From Scleroderma bovista (Eukaryota; Basidiomycota; Agaricomycetes; Boletales; Sclerodermataceae), in contig JAYMGJ010000502.1 of the NCBI GenBank assembly GCA_037178675.1, positions 1 to 61,559 of the forward strand: a stretch of 61,559 bases of DNA. The letters run 5' to 3'. The notes under the pieces are model-generated. The model ran no database searches and was not told where the DNA came from. It worked only from the letters and a program-made list of their open reading frames with translations. Of this stretch, positions 1 through 10,311 are shown piece after piece. Each line of letters starts with the position of its first letter. Within the stretch, counting starts at the first letter, position 1. Made by a program: the position numbers and the translations under genes.

Positions 1-2873
1 CATCCAATTATTTGGAATGGAAGTCGGCCATGAAGTCGCTCTTGCAAGTCATGGGAGTCTGGCGCTATGCGCATCATCAAGTAGCCGCTGTCGTTGCTGG
101 ACAAGCCGGTGCAACCGCCGAGCAACAAGCCGCTGATGAAACCAATCGGGATAAGGCCCTTGGTACGATCACGTACTATACATCCACACTCATCAGACAG
201 AATCTGATGAACGAGAACGAACCCCACAATGTTTGGGAAGCTCTCAACACTTCTTATGGGACTCCTGGCGCTGCCGGTGTCTTTGTTGAGTTCAAACGTC
301 TCACGCAGATGATAATTCCAGGGAATCAGGATCCCACTCCGGCTGTACATCAAATGCAGTCTACGATTGGTTATTTGGCCTCTAATGGCCTCACTCTCCC
401 CGACTCCGCTCAAGCAATGCTTCTTCTTGGTGCCTTACCGAATGAGTGGCAAGGCTTCGCTTCCACACTCCTGGCCACCTTATTGGTCAATCCAACCGCC
501 GCTCAAATCGCTGCGGGCGTTCAACGCCTCACATTTGATGCAGTTCTTCCAAAAATAATGGAAGAATGGTCCAGGAAGTCTGGCAAATCTATAATGCCAA
601 CAGTGAAGAAGGAACAGAATGCGCAGGCAGGACCTTCTCGCCCTAGATGCAAGAAGTGTTCTGGACGTCACAATACCACGGATCACCGTGATGATTATAA
701 AAAGACGTTCACCCCTAATGCCGCTGCTGGACCTTCTACATTCCCGCCAAAGAATCAGGGTGGTGGAAAAGGGAAAGGAGGAGGAAAGAAGGGAAAAGGA
801 AAACAGCCTTACAAGGGTAAAGGCAAGCAGCGTCAAAACGCTGCAGAACAAACTGCACAGATCGCAGAGCTTGACTCTGACGATGATTCCGATGCTGGGT
901 CCGTCTCTAATACTCCTGAGACAGGCTGGTCCGTGCTCACTCCATCCCAACTTGCTGCAGAGTCAGTATTACGTTCTGTGCGTAATGACCTAGCAAGGAG
1001 AAAAAGGGATGATGAGGATTATGCACGTAGACAAGCTACGAGACCATGGACTCCCGATGATGGGACCATAAAGTATCGTGATGACGGTTTTGTTTGTGAC
1101 CAATATAACGATGAAAGCTTTGACTGCTATACCTTGTGCACCTCTAAGGAGAGTGACAACAAGTGTCTTTGCTTAACATCTCCCCACTCAGGACAAAAAA
1201 CTGAATCTCACTGCCCCAAGCATAAACATTTAACAGGTCTATGGTTGATGGATTCCGGTGCAACCGATCATTCCACTCCATATATGGATGATTTCCTGAC
1301 ATACAAGGATCTTCCAAAACCTATAAATGTGGGTACTGCTGGTGCTGAAATAATTCAGTTTTTAGGCATAGGTACAGTTGCCTTCAAAGTTAAAATTGGC
1401 AATGTACAAAAACAAATCTATCTTCGACACGTTTACTATTCTCCATCTGGAGATAGACGTATTTGTTCACTTCAGTGGCTTACCACGAAACTCAATATGA
1501 AACTGTACGCTGATGCGAAGATAACTCGTGTCTTCGATTCACGAAATGAAGTCTTCTTGGAAGGGACTAGGTTAATTCCAAGAAACAATCTCCATTGGTT
1601 TTATGGGAAACCGATACATCAGACTGGAGCTCTTGGACTTCTCGTGGATTTGGACATAAAATCCATTTCAACGGTGCAATGCGCAACCGTTACAAATAAA
1701 TTCAACAGCTATGATCTATGGCATAGTCGTCTAGGTCACCCTAACCCTCAAACTATGCGGCATGCTACTCGCGCTACCGATGGTATTGAGAAACTGGACA
1801 TACCCACGACGACACCACTCTGTCCTGATTGTCAGATTGGCAAGATGCCCTCAAGGTCTTTTCCATCTTCCGATAAACGAGCAGACAAAATACTTGAGAT
1901 GGTGCACTGCGACCTGGTCGAGTTCCCCGTCTTGTCATACAACCGACACAAGTATTGTCTTACGATCATTGATGACTACTCTGGTTATGGCACAGTTTGC
2001 CTGTTGCGGTTAAAGTCGGACACCGCCACTGCGTTCTCTACCTGGGTAACCTGGGCTGAGAAGCAAACTGGTCATTCACTCCTACGAGTACGCTCCGATC
2101 GAGGAGGAGAATTTATGGCAACCATATTTAAAACCTTCCTCACCTCCAAAGGGGTAGAACAACAACTCTCCGTTTCGGATCATCCACAACAAAATGGTCG
2201 TGCAGAAAGGTTCAATCAAACCTTACTCGAGAAAGAGGAAACCATGCGTCACGCAGCATGTCTACCGAAGAATCTATGGAACTTCGCTCTGGATACTGCA
2301 GTCCATGTCTATAACAGGACGCCAATGCGTCGCATAGGATGGAAAACACCAGTTGAACTTCTGTTCAACAAGAAACCTAATATATCTTATCTTCAAGTAT
2401 TCGGATGTCTTGCTTATGTCCACATTCCAAAGGACAAGCGAAAAGACAAACTTACTCCGAAAGCCGAAGAAATGATATTCCTTGGTTATGAACCAGGAAC
2501 AAAAGGTTACCGCTTCTTGCGGAACAACAGATCTATATATGTGGAAACAACTGCCACATTTGTTGAAAACTTATTCCCAAATTGTCCCGAAGAAAAGTTG
2601 AAAAAGAAAATCGATATACCTGAACCAATTCATCCTTCTGAAGAAGAAGCAACAGGTAATAACGATGATAACAATCACCAACCTCCACCCGACGATCTGG
2701 AATTTCCACCCATTGACCCATATCAACCAAATGAGAGTCATACAAGAGGTGATGATTCAAAAAGAGACACCACAAAGCCACAAGGTCCAACCCAACGCCC
2801 CCCTAAACCTACAGTAGAGGAAGTCGCTGACAACGACTCGCAAGTTCCTCAGGGAGGTCAAACTAGGTTCTAA
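1..2873 (+). CDS. copia Gag-protease-integrase part of the polyprotein (5' partial)
   Basis: The frame is open from the window edge, so the protein is truncated at its N-terminus. It holds a copia-type Gag, a CX2CX3HX4H zinc knuckle near nt 648 (CKKCSGRHNTTDH), a basic Lys/Gly-rich stretch, an aspartic protease motif LMDSGATDHS near nt 1250 with the catalytic DSG intact, a GAG-pre-integrase HHCC zinc domain (LWHSRLGH ... CPDC) near nt 1710-1840, and an integrase core with acidic residues in MVHCDLVEF, VRSDRGGEF and GRAERFN. Gag packages the RNA, protease matures the polyprotein and integrase inserts the cDNA. The ORF stops in the linker after integrase. Copy 2 is open further at the corresponding place, and one extra T around 2911-2914 here shifts the frame relative to it. 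Confidence 0.93.
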   Translation, partial: SNYLEWKSAMKSLLQVMGVWRYAHHQVAAVVAGQAGATAEQQAADETNRDKALGTITYYTSTLIRQNLMNENEPHNVWEALNTSYGTPGAAGVFVEFKRLTQMIIPGNQDPTPAVHQMQSTIGYLASNGLTLPDSAQAMLLLGALPNEWQGFASTLLATLLVNPTAAQIAAGVQRLTFDAVLPKIMEEWSRKSGKSIMPTVKKEQNAQAGPSRPRCKKCSGRHNTTDHRDDYKKTFTPNAAAGPSTFPPKNQGGGKGKGGGKKGKGKQPYKGKGKQRQNAAEQTAQIAELDSDDDSDAGSVSNTPETGWSVLTPSQLAAESVLRSVRNDLARRKRDDEDYARRQATRPWTPDDGTIKYRDDGFVCDQYNDESFDCYTLCTSKESDNKCLCLTSPHSGQKTESHCPKHKHLTGLWLMDSGATDHSTPYMDDFLTYKDLPKPINVGTAGAEIIQFLGIGTVAFKVKIGNVQKQIYLRHVYYSPSGDRRICSLQWLTTKLNMKLYADAKITRVFDSRNEVFLEGTRLIPRNNLHWFYGKPIHQTGALGLLVDLDIKSISTVQCATVTNKFNSYDLWHSRLGHPNPQTMRHATRATDGIEKLDIPTTTPLCPDCQIGKMPSRSFPSSDKRADKILEMVHCDLVEFPVLSYNRHKYCLTIIDDYSGYGTVCLLRLKSDTATAFSTWVTWAEKQTGHSLLRVRSDRGGEFMATIFKTFLTSKGVEQQLSVSDHPQQNGRAERFNQTLLEKEETMRHAACLPKNLWNFALDTAVHVYNRTPMRRIGWKTPVELLFNKKPNISYLQVFGCLAYVHIPKDKRKDKLTPKAEEMIFLGYEPGTKGYRFLRNNRSIYVETTATFVENLFPNCPEEKLKKKIDIPEPIHPSEEEATGNNDDNNHQPPPDDLEFPPIDPYQPNESHTRGDDSKRDTTKPQGPTQRPPKPTVEEVADNDSQVPQGGQTRF

Positions 2874-3122
2874 CAATGGACATCCGGAAGAAGAACTTGG
2901 ATATGTCTTTCAATAGGCGAACTCAGTCATGGGAACCTCCTCAAGAGGCACCACGTTCAACCAGACTAAGTAAGATTTCCACGATTTTGATCATAGAAGC
3001 CCGAGATACACCAATTCCAGAAGTTCATAGTTCCTAATGAACCCAATCCAATCCGTCGCAATCCCCCTCGAATTCGTAATCCACCTCTTAGACCAGACAA
3101 TGTCTATGGTCAGAGAAATCCA
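2874..3122 (+). other. degenerate integrase-RT linker of copia copy 1
   Basis: In an intact element this stretch would be coding and join integrase to RT. Aligned by eye with copy 2 (29464-29740), it shows a one-base T insertion (TTTCAATAGG against TTCAACAGA), another extra T near 3025, and stops at 2967, 2988 and 2994 in the RT frame. The RT frame is open from about 2997, so RT coding could begin upstream of the GTG at 3123. I infer decay rather than programmed frameshifting, because several lesions fall together. Confidence 0.7.
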
Positions 3123-4934
3123 GTGGATATAGAACGAGAAATTGCAAGAGAACGAGAATGGACTAGAATGGTATTAGGAAGAGGAGTTCCTACTATTCCT
3201 CGAACAGAACCCATGGTCGAAACAAGACCAAATCCTCCTGCACCTGCAGAACCTCAAGAGGTCCCCGTCGCTGTTCCATTACCATCAATGGATGAAGACG
3301 AGAATGAAATGGAAGACGTCATTGTTCCAAACACTGATGTTGATACTATGATTCAACTAGGTCAACACTACATTCTCAACTACATCATGAAGCAGGCAGC
3401 AAAGCCACTCAAGGGTATTCCTTATCATTTTAAGGATATCCGAAACTATCCATTGGATGAACAAAAGAAATGGGAACAGGCATGCAAGGAAGAAATTAAG
3501 TCTATTGAAGATAGACATGTATGGACTTTGGTGGATTGTCCGCCAGATCGAAAACCTGTCAAATGTCGCTGGGTATTCGCAAAGAAATCGGATGGAAGAT
3601 TTAAAGCCCGCTTGGTTGCGAAAGGCTTTTCACAAATCTATGGTGAAGACTACGATGAAACCTTCTCACCGGTCACACGCTTTGAGACAGTACGACTGCT
3701 CTTGGCTTATGCGTGTCGAAACGACTGGGAAATTGAAAGTCTTGATGTCAAGACTGCCTTCTTATATGGGCGACTCGATGAAGAAATCTACATGGAGCAA
3801 CCCGAAGGTTTCAAAGTACCAGGTTCAAGTAACAAGGTCTATCGTCTACTGCGTGCTCTCTATGGCCTGAAGCAAGCCGCACTAGCATGGAACAAAGAGC
3901 TGCACAAATCGCTCCTAAAGCTCAACTTCAAACGTTCCAAAGCAGATCCTGGAGTATACATCTACCAAGATAAATCAGGCATCATGCTGTTCATCGTCTA
4001 CATCGATGATGGACTACTTATGTCAAATTCTGCCAAACTTCTCAAGAAGAAGAAAACCACATTCCTCAACGTATGGGAAGCTCATGACATGGGTCCAGTA
4101 CAGGAATACCTTGGATTCCAAATCACTCGTAATCGCGTCAAACGCTCAATGGTTTTACACCAACATCCCTACGTATTGAAAGTACTTAAACGCTTTCAAA
4201 TGGAGAACGTCAAACACGTCCGCACACCTTTACCTGCTGGGTATCAACCATCTATAGCACCAAAGGATTACAATGCAAGTCCAACAACAAGACAACGGTA
4301 TCAGTCCGTTATAGGATCACTCCTATTTGTCATGCTTGGCACACGCCCAGACATTGCTTTTGCTGTAATCAAGATGTCACAGTTCATGGCAAATCCTACC
4401 GAAGAACACCTCTCGAAGGCACTTCACATAGTGAAGTATTTGGGCTCAACTCCAAATCTTGCACTTCATTTTACAGGAGGAGCTTCGTCATTGGATTGTT
4501 ACTCTGACTCTGACTGGGCAGGCGATAGTGAAACAAGACGTTCAACAAGCGGTTACACTATCTTTCTTGGCAATGACTTGGTTAGCTGGCGATCTCGCCG
4601 ACAACCAACTGTGGCTCTGTCATCAACAGAAGCCGAGTACATGTCAATGTGCGATTGCGCACAACAGATTCTATGGATCAAATCACTCTTCCAAGAATGT
4701 CATCTTTCCCTCCAACACTTCATGATGTTCGGAGATAACAAGGGCGCTATTCATATCGCACAAAATCCAGTTATGGAAGGACGGTCAAAGCACATTGATA
4801 TCAAGTATTATTTCCTCCGCGAATGCGTTGAGAAGAATACTTTCCTGCTTGACTATGTTCCCACTGATCAGCAGAAAGCTGATATGATGACGAAGAATCT
4901 GACATGGCAGAAATTCCAAGACAATCGCTCGTGA
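3123..4934 (+). CDS. copia reverse transcriptase and RNase H
   Basis: This is the 603-residue C-terminal part of the copia polyprotein. The RT signature includes RWVFAKKSDGRFKARLVAKG, the copia-typical LDVKTAFLYG, ALYGLKQAALAW and the catalytic YIDD near nt 4000. RNase H follows, with DSDWAGD near nt 4507, SSTEAEYM and the C-terminal tail DQQKADMMTK. The listed start is a GTG inside an open frame; the real junction with integrase lies upstream in the damaged linker. The ORF ends 37 bases before the 3' LTR. It is intact here, while copy 2 has lost the second half of RT and all of RNase H. Confidence 0.94.
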   Translation: MDIEREIAREREWTRMVLGRGVPTIPRTEPMVETRPNPPAPAEPQEVPVAVPLPSMDEDENEMEDVIVPNTDVDTMIQLGQHYILNYIMKQAAKPLKGIPYHFKDIRNYPLDEQKKWEQACKEEIKSIEDRHVWTLVDCPPDRKPVKCRWVFAKKSDGRFKARLVAKGFSQIYGEDYDETFSPVTRFETVRLLLAYACRNDWEIESLDVKTAFLYGRLDEEIYMEQPEGFKVPGSSNKVYRLLRALYGLKQAALAWNKELHKSLLKLNFKRSKADPGVYIYQDKSGIMLFIVYIDDGLLMSNSAKLLKKKKTTFLNVWEAHDMGPVQEYLGFQITRNRVKRSMVLHQHPYVLKVLKRFQMENVKHVRTPLPAGYQPSIAPKDYNASPTTRQRYQSVIGSLLFVMLGTRPDIAFAVIKMSQFMANPTEEHLSKALHIVKYLGSTPNLALHFTGGASSLDCYSDSDWAGDSETRRSTSGYTIFLGNDLVSWRSRRQPTVALSSTEAEYMSMCDCAQQILWIKSLFQECHLSLQHFMMFGDNKGAIHIAQNPVMEGRSKHIDIKYYFLRECVEKNTFLLDYVPTDQQKADMMTKNLTWQKFQDNRS

Positions 4935-4960
4935 ATGAACCTTCTAGAGTTCAAGTCTTA

Positions 4961-4971
4961 GCGAGGAGGAG
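4961..4971 (+). promoter_or_regulatory. polypurine tract, copia copy 1
   Basis: The purine-rich GCGAGGAGGAG directly abuts the first base of the 3' LTR. This is where plus-strand DNA synthesis is primed in LTR retrotransposons. In copy 2 the same tract is reduced to GCGAG by a deletion. Confidence 0.8.
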
Positions 4972-5429
4972 TGTCGACAAGAAAGTATGATTATATCTTA
5001 TCTTAATCTAATCTTGGAGATTTCCAGAGATCACAGTTACATGTGATTCGGAGTAGTGTCAACCGGAATACCGGTAGATCACATGACCGGCTCCACAAGA
5101 TAGCCGGAACTATCACATGCAAGGCACGTGTATAACACATGCTGATGCACGTTACAAGCATGTTTCCAGATAACTATGTTTTATGGAAACTGCACCTACT
5201 ACATATGGGAATATGGTGAAATAGGCGAGAATAATACTTATCTACGCACAGACCATGCACCACAGGTATATATACCCTGTAGGATTCCCTGTAGTTCTTT
5301 AGTTCAATACAGTTCAACTGTTCTCTCATTACTCGCTACTTCAAACAACTCAACTTCAAGAACCAGCTACTTGCTACTAAAGGTACGCTTGCGCTACCCC
5401 GTTGCTGTTGCCCCAGTTTTGTTGCTACA
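4972..5429 (+). repeat. 3' LTR of copia copy 1
   Basis: This 458-bp LTR begins TGTCGACAAG and ends TTGCTACA (TG..CA). It matches both LTRs of copy 2 with a few substitutions, several of them CG to CA or TG. A TATATATA box lies at 5267-5274 in a GGTATATATACC palindrome. The base after it starts CATGC, which would be the 3' target duplication, but its 5' partner is outside the window. Confidence 0.93.
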
Positions 5430-6080
5430 CATGCTTGGCTGTCTTCGACAACACTGGAAGCTGGATTGTAGCACAAGTACATAGTGTGTACTACAAGTAC
5501 CAATACCTATGAGAGGCCTGAATCATATACACTTTTAATTGCTATGTCTGCCATGATCTGAGGCTTGCTGAATAGGCTGGGTAGAACCTGTAATGTATGT
5601 CTGTTGTGTATCTGGCTGCTGTCTGGAGTGGGCTGAATAGATTGTGACCAGACAGATGCCAGACAATGATGTCTGACCCAGAAAGGAATGCGCCTGATTT
5701 CAGACATGGGTCTGGGACATCTGATGTGTCTGACATGTCTGACACTGTCTGTCCCAGACACTTCAGACACTTGTCAATTTGCTGATGTCCCCTTAGCACT
5801 GGGGGTCTGTGCAAATCTCCTTAACCCTGGAGTCCAGGTGAGCAGGTGGACAGAGAGAGAGGAGGGCTGAGGGGACTTCGAAACTCAAAAAAGCGGACAT
5901 TCAAATTCAAATGAAATAGTTATGTCAACCACATGGCTAAAGCTACCAAAAAAGGGATGCCACATGGCACTGTCAAGATTCACGAGTTGGGCCAAGATAT
6001 GCGGGAAAAGCGGCGGGTATCTGGCATATCTGGTACATGAAGTCTATTGTCTGTTTCTCTTATAGATAGATAGATAGATA
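5430..6080. other. intergenic, TCTGACA-rich
   Basis: I see no supportable gene. From about 5640 to 5780 the sequence is crowded with TCTGACA/CAGACA words in both orientations. A short GATA run closes the interval next to the MITE. Confidence 0.5.
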
Positions 6081-6385
6081 CACACCAGGGATTTCAAGAT
6101 TTTCCAGCTGTTTATAGTGCATTGAAAATGACAAATGATAGTTTTAAATTTTACTTTCACATTTTACTTGCATTAAAATTTAAAATTATTGTTGTGATTC
6201 AAATTTTACTGCCATTAAAATTTAAAATTATTGTTGTGATTCAAATTTTACTGCCATTAAAATCTCAAACTACTGTTATAATTCAAATTTTAAGGGCATT
6301 AAAATGTGAAAGTAAAATTTAAAATTATCATTTGTCGTTTTCAATGCAGTATAAACAGACGGAAAATTTCGAAATCCCCAGTGTG
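6081..6385. mobile_element. MITE-like palindromic element with internal 42-bp repeats
   Basis: The terminal inverted repeats are about 80 bp long: the left end reads CACACCAGGGATTTC and the reverse complement of the right end reads CACACTGGGGATTTC, with similarity continuing inward through the TGACAAATGATA region. Both ends abut GATA-type repeats, consistent with a target duplication or with insertion into a GATA microsatellite. The AT-rich centre holds three copies of a 42-bp unit. There is no transposase, so it is a non-autonomous element; the superfamily is not determined. Confidence 0.8.
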
Positions 6386-6412
6386 ATAGATAGATAGATG
6401 TCCATTCTTATC

Positions 6413-7071
6413 ACCCTCCCAATAGGTACATGATAGGATCTAGCATGGTGATGTCTCCTAGACTGTACCAACCAGAGCAACGCCATACTAACACCGACTC
6501 TTGTTCTGACAGGTTCTCGCAACCTCGCGTCAATGCTTTGCCTTCTCGCGGGATGGCGCACTCCCCTTCTCGAGCATCCTTTACCGCATGAACAACTACA
6601 CCGGAACGCCAGTCAACACCGTCTGGTTCTCCGTCGTAATAGAGGCTCTTTTCGGCGCGCTCACGTTTCCGGGTGCCCAGGTGACAAACGCCATGTTTGC
6701 GGTATCGATCGCGGCTCTCTACGTTGCATATGTGATACCTATCGTGGCACGTTTCGTGTTTGAGAACGACTTCAAGCCCGGGCCATTCAACCTAGGTGTC
6801 TTTGTAGGTCCCCTCCCCCTTTTCTCACCCGCTCTTGGCGTTGGCGCTAACATCATATCCGCAGAGTTTACCCATTGGCTTCATCGCAGTGGCGTTCATG
6901 GTGTTCATGACCGTCATTTTCATGTTCCCCACATCACCTGGTGCGAATGTTACTTCTATGAACTACACCGTAGTCGTCCTGGGCAGCGTGCTCCTGCTCT
7001 CACTTGCATGGCACTACTTCCCCGTGTATGGGCTTGCATTGGTTCACTGGACCAGTACCAAACATAGATAG
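6413..7071 (+). pseudogene. amino-acid/GABA permease (APC family), 3' fragment
   Basis: Only the C-terminal third of a membrane permease remains. Recognisable exons encode MIGSSMV, FAFSRDGALPFS, YRMNNYTGTPVNTVWFS, FENDFKPGPFNLG and, after an intron of about 75 bp ending near 6862, SLPIGFIAVAFMVFM and NYTVVVLGSVLLLSLAW. These match the last transmembrane segments of the basidiomycete GABA/amino-acid permease family. The 5' half is missing because the duplicated block starts here. The copy at 37391-39630 has the full gene. The peptidase relic converges on it tail to tail. Confidence 0.85.
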
Positions 7072-7337
7072 GGAACACAAGGAAGCTGGGTCGGATGCAA
7101 CTTCAGTGGATAGAAAGGCGATAGGGGAGACGAGTGTGGCAGAGGTCATATAGTGTGGGGGCATTATGACCAGGCTCAACACAAAGCATCTCTGTAGCAC
7201 TGTAGGCGGTCTGTCTTTCTATAAATATAATTTCTCGACAATGCGTCGGTGTTATATAAAACATAAGATTACCCCTCCCATGTTGACTCAGGGATATCAG
7301 AACAGGCAAAGCTTGATCACCATTGTCACAACTAGGA

Positions 7338-9221
7338 TCAATCCAGATCCTCAAGACTAGTCCCGGTGGGGAGATCAAAGCCAGCAGCATGGAGGAGTAT
7401 GGCGAACTGGATGGAGGCATCCGCCATCAGCATCATAACAAGCCAGGTGACAGAGAACAGGACGTACCTGCACCTTGCAGATGGAGCGGACCTGGAATAA
7501 ATCGTACCCTGGCCTGTCGCTAATGTCGCCTGCCACAACATTCTGTTAAATCCTTATGGAGGTATGGTTAAGGGTAACCCACCGCTGTTGTGGTACATGG
7601 GATCAGCGACTGGAAAGAGCACTAGTCAGTCGATAGGTTTATCTACAACGGAAAGGGAATCTCACTCCTCCCTGCACGCTCATAGAAGTGCGTTGCAGGG
7701 AACCCCTGCTCGTGGAACGACTGAAATAATAGGTGGTCGTGAGTCCGTACATACACATAGCAACAAACAGCAAAGAGGAAGGCGGGCACACACCTGATGG
7801 TCACTACAGCATGCTGGAGTAAAGCCAACGTTGAGCTCCGGACTATAGATGGCCGAGGTATTAGCAGCAAGCTGCGCGACTTCGGGTGTGCCTATGCTAA
7901 AGAGGCAAATAAGGGTAAGCGTGCTGTCCGCACACGAGCTTGTCACCCGCGATTTTGGAAGCCCCAGCTGTGGAGGCTCGCGCGACACACGGTATGCCAA
8001 TATGTCCGCCTGAATCATCAGTGTGATGTTGGCACCTTTTTCACGCAGCTCCTCTGCAGCAGAATGCCATTGTCAGATAATGCGTCACCCGAGTACGGAC
8101 GAACATACTCGCATATGCCCTGGATTCGACCAGGCCCTGCTCTTCTCCTGTGAACGCGACCAGTTCGACATTGCTCCTGAAGGTAATCCCGGTGTGCTTG
8201 ATGCGCCGTGCAATACTGAGAATCGAGATCGTTCCCGAGCCATCGTCGTTTCCGCCAGGTGCCTACATATATGTATTGAATATGTCAGCGAGCGCAGCCT
8301 AAAGTATCTGTAGTTGTTTGAACTCGCCCGCTCTGAGCCAAATGAGCCACGTGAGTCATAGTGCCCCGATATGAGGACAATTTTCGACGTATCTGTCGTG
8401 GCATTGTATCGACTGTATATGTATTAGACAAGTGCCGTCAAGACTGAAAGGCTCACCAGATCACATGTGGGGCAAAGCCCTCCTTGAATGCCATTAACCT
8501 GCATGTTGCACCGGATTGCTCGAACTGTTGCTTGATCCACTCTCGAACCTTCGTGAAACGAGTGCCTTGACACGATGCCTGACTCTCCATCCTCGTTAGT
8601 AAGGAAGTGAATATTCCTGTGCAGCTGCTCCACCTATGATGCCTGCAACGAGCGGGTTGAAGCGAAGGGACGCAAGGAGGTTGCAAACGCGTTTCACAGC
8701 GGTTTCTGGGACGAGGAGGAACAACACTGGTGATGCAGGGATCGAAGCTGCTTTGCAGAAACGGGGGAGATACGCGGTCAGGGCATCTGCAGCGCGTGCG
8801 TCAGGAACGGCGAGGATAACAAAGTGATCGCTGCGATGGATGAGAGACGCGCTGTGCTCGAGAAAAGTAGTCTGTGGACCCGTGGAGATAGGTTCATGGG
8901 CCCCGTGGAACTGGTCGAGGAACTGAGTGACTGCGGATTCGTATTCGAGAGTGTGGAGAGTCGTCGACGGATGATTCCTGGACCCAGACGAGCTGTTGCT
9001 GATGGGAGTACAGAGGAACGAAGAAGCCCCCATCCGAGAGGCTGGGACGAGGACGAGACAGGCGACATCGGAGAGTTTGAAGAGCGACCGTTGACTGAAT
9101 ATTCCGTAGAAATTGTCAGCCAAACACGCTGGAACATTGTTGTTGTCCACCACATGCAAGATGGTGAGACTCGAGCGATGGGTGTTGCTGCACTCAGCAT
9201 CATCGTCCATGGTGCAAGCAA
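7338..9221 (-). pseudogene. M28-family zinc aminopeptidase relic, copy A
   Basis: On the minus strand several exons encode an M28 metallopeptidase, normally a secreted or vacuolar enzyme that removes N-terminal residues using two zinc ions. Visible motifs are the first ligand region HYDSRG (about 8370), PGGNDDGSGT (about 8240), the catalytic GEEQGLV (about 8130), QADILAYR (about 8010), ACCSDHQ, SFHEQGFPATHFYERAG and the C-terminus AAGFDLPTGTSLEDLD (stop at 7338). The upstream part carries LIHRSDHFVILAVPD and LVAGIIGG. A roughly 10-base deletion after HEGSRV, relative to copy B, and a frame change after IIGG break the reading frame. It is transcribed divergently from the reductase relic. The family assignment is firm; that it is dead is likely. 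Confidence 0.82.
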
Positions 9222-9239
9222 AGGTGCCTAGGCAGGTTC

Positions 9240-10311
9240 GTCGATTGCCCTGGCTGCACGAATTCCCTCCTTACCACTCCTTCAGTCGTTACTGGCGCAT
9301 CCGATTGCATTGGCAAAGAATTCGGACTGCAGTTGGCGTCTGCGGGGTTCAACGTCCTTCTTGTTGCCCGTAACCAAGCCATGCTATCCAATTAATGTCG
9401 CAGATGAGATTGGTACGAGTGTTCCAGATCCATCTCACATTAGACATATCTTTCATACTTCATCCAGGTCGAAAGCAAAATATACCTGATTGATTTTGCG
9501 AAGAATGATCCCGACACTTTCCGTGGGCTCAAGACCCTCCTCCGCAGCTTGGACATTGGGGTATTTGGTATGTGCTCTGAATGGAATACTTCCATCAGTG
9601 TTCACCTGACGCATTCGTAGTCAATAATGTGGGCAAGTCCCATGCGATGCCGACATACTTTGTAGACACCACTGACCAAGAGAGAACGAGGACATCATGA
9701 CTATTAACGTGGATGTTATGGTCAGCATGACCCACGCGGTTCTCCTAGGGATGATTGAACGGTGAGTTGTATTTCTCCTGTTCGTGCAACGGGCTCACGA
9801 AGCTGGGATTTCTTGTTCACCGTCGAATTCCGGGTTGATCCTTAACCTTGGAGCAGATTCCCTCGCCGATGCTTGCGACATACTTGGGCACCAAAGCATT
9901 CGTCACCATGTTCACCAGTGCACTCGTGGAAGAAGTCGAAGCGTAGCCCATGACTATTCAGCATCTCAACACCTTTGTACGCGTGCTCCTATATCAGCCA
10001 TCAATTCCTTGCAGCAGGTACTCACTCTACCGCCCCACAAGGTGTCGAAAATGTCCAAGAACACCAAATCGTCGGCTATGGTTCCTATCCCGTCTGCATA
10101 CATTCTTGCATCATTGGGTAAGATTGGGCTGGCTTGCGGAGCCGCGATGACAGACCGCCCGAACACCGCGTTTTGGAGTCACGCGTTATTCGCCTACATC
10201 ATCCATGTGATTGGATGGAAGGCGTTGTTCATTTCGTACACCCACCGATGACACAACGACATCCGTCGTCGGGTGCTTAGGAAATGTGAGAGGGAAGCCA
10301 AGAAGCAGTAG
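9240..10311 (+). pseudogene. short-chain dehydrogenase (very-long-chain 3-ketoacyl-CoA reductase type) relic, copy A
   Basis: Exons read [90 protein letters not shown] and the tail SAYILASLGKIGLACGAAM ... REAKKQ, ending with TAG at 10309-10311. This matches the ER 3-ketoacyl-CoA reductase of fatty-acid elongation (IFA38/HSD17B12 group). Decay signs: Gly to Cys in the TGxxxGIG cofactor motif (copy B keeps SDGIG), a stop after AMLSN, and a two-base AG insertion after DQE that shifts the frame. The last two occur in both copies, so they predate the duplication. The N-terminal membrane segment is not visible. Confidence 0.83.

Larger units (their letters stand above)
1..5429 (+). mobile_element. 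Ty1/copia LTR retrotransposon, copy 1 (5' end outside window)
   Basis: The order is gag, zinc knuckle, protease, integrase, reverse transcriptase, RNase H, polypurine tract, 3' LTR. Protease and integrase precede RT, which is the copia order rather than the gypsy order. The left part of gag, any leader and the 5' LTR lie outside the window. The sequence is closely related to the second copy at 23743-30921. RT and RNase H are complete here, but the integrase-RT linker (2874-3120) is frameshifted, so the single polyprotein expected of copia is broken into two ORFs. The identification is secure; whether the copy is active is doubtful. Confidence 0.95.

Noticed and set aside
2874..3122. Programmed frameshifting between integrase and RT in copia copy 1
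   Set aside because: Copy 2 is open further into the same linker and its own break is a CGA to TGA change, so independent decay explains both copies better than a conserved recoding signal.
5430..5434. CATGC as target duplication of copia copy 1
   Set aside because: Its 5' partner lies outside the window, so it cannot be tested here.
7103..8633. Several short ORFs in both strands over the M28 relic
   Set aside because: Most are frame shadows; only the minus-strand pieces with M28 motifs are coding remnants, and they are combined in one feature.
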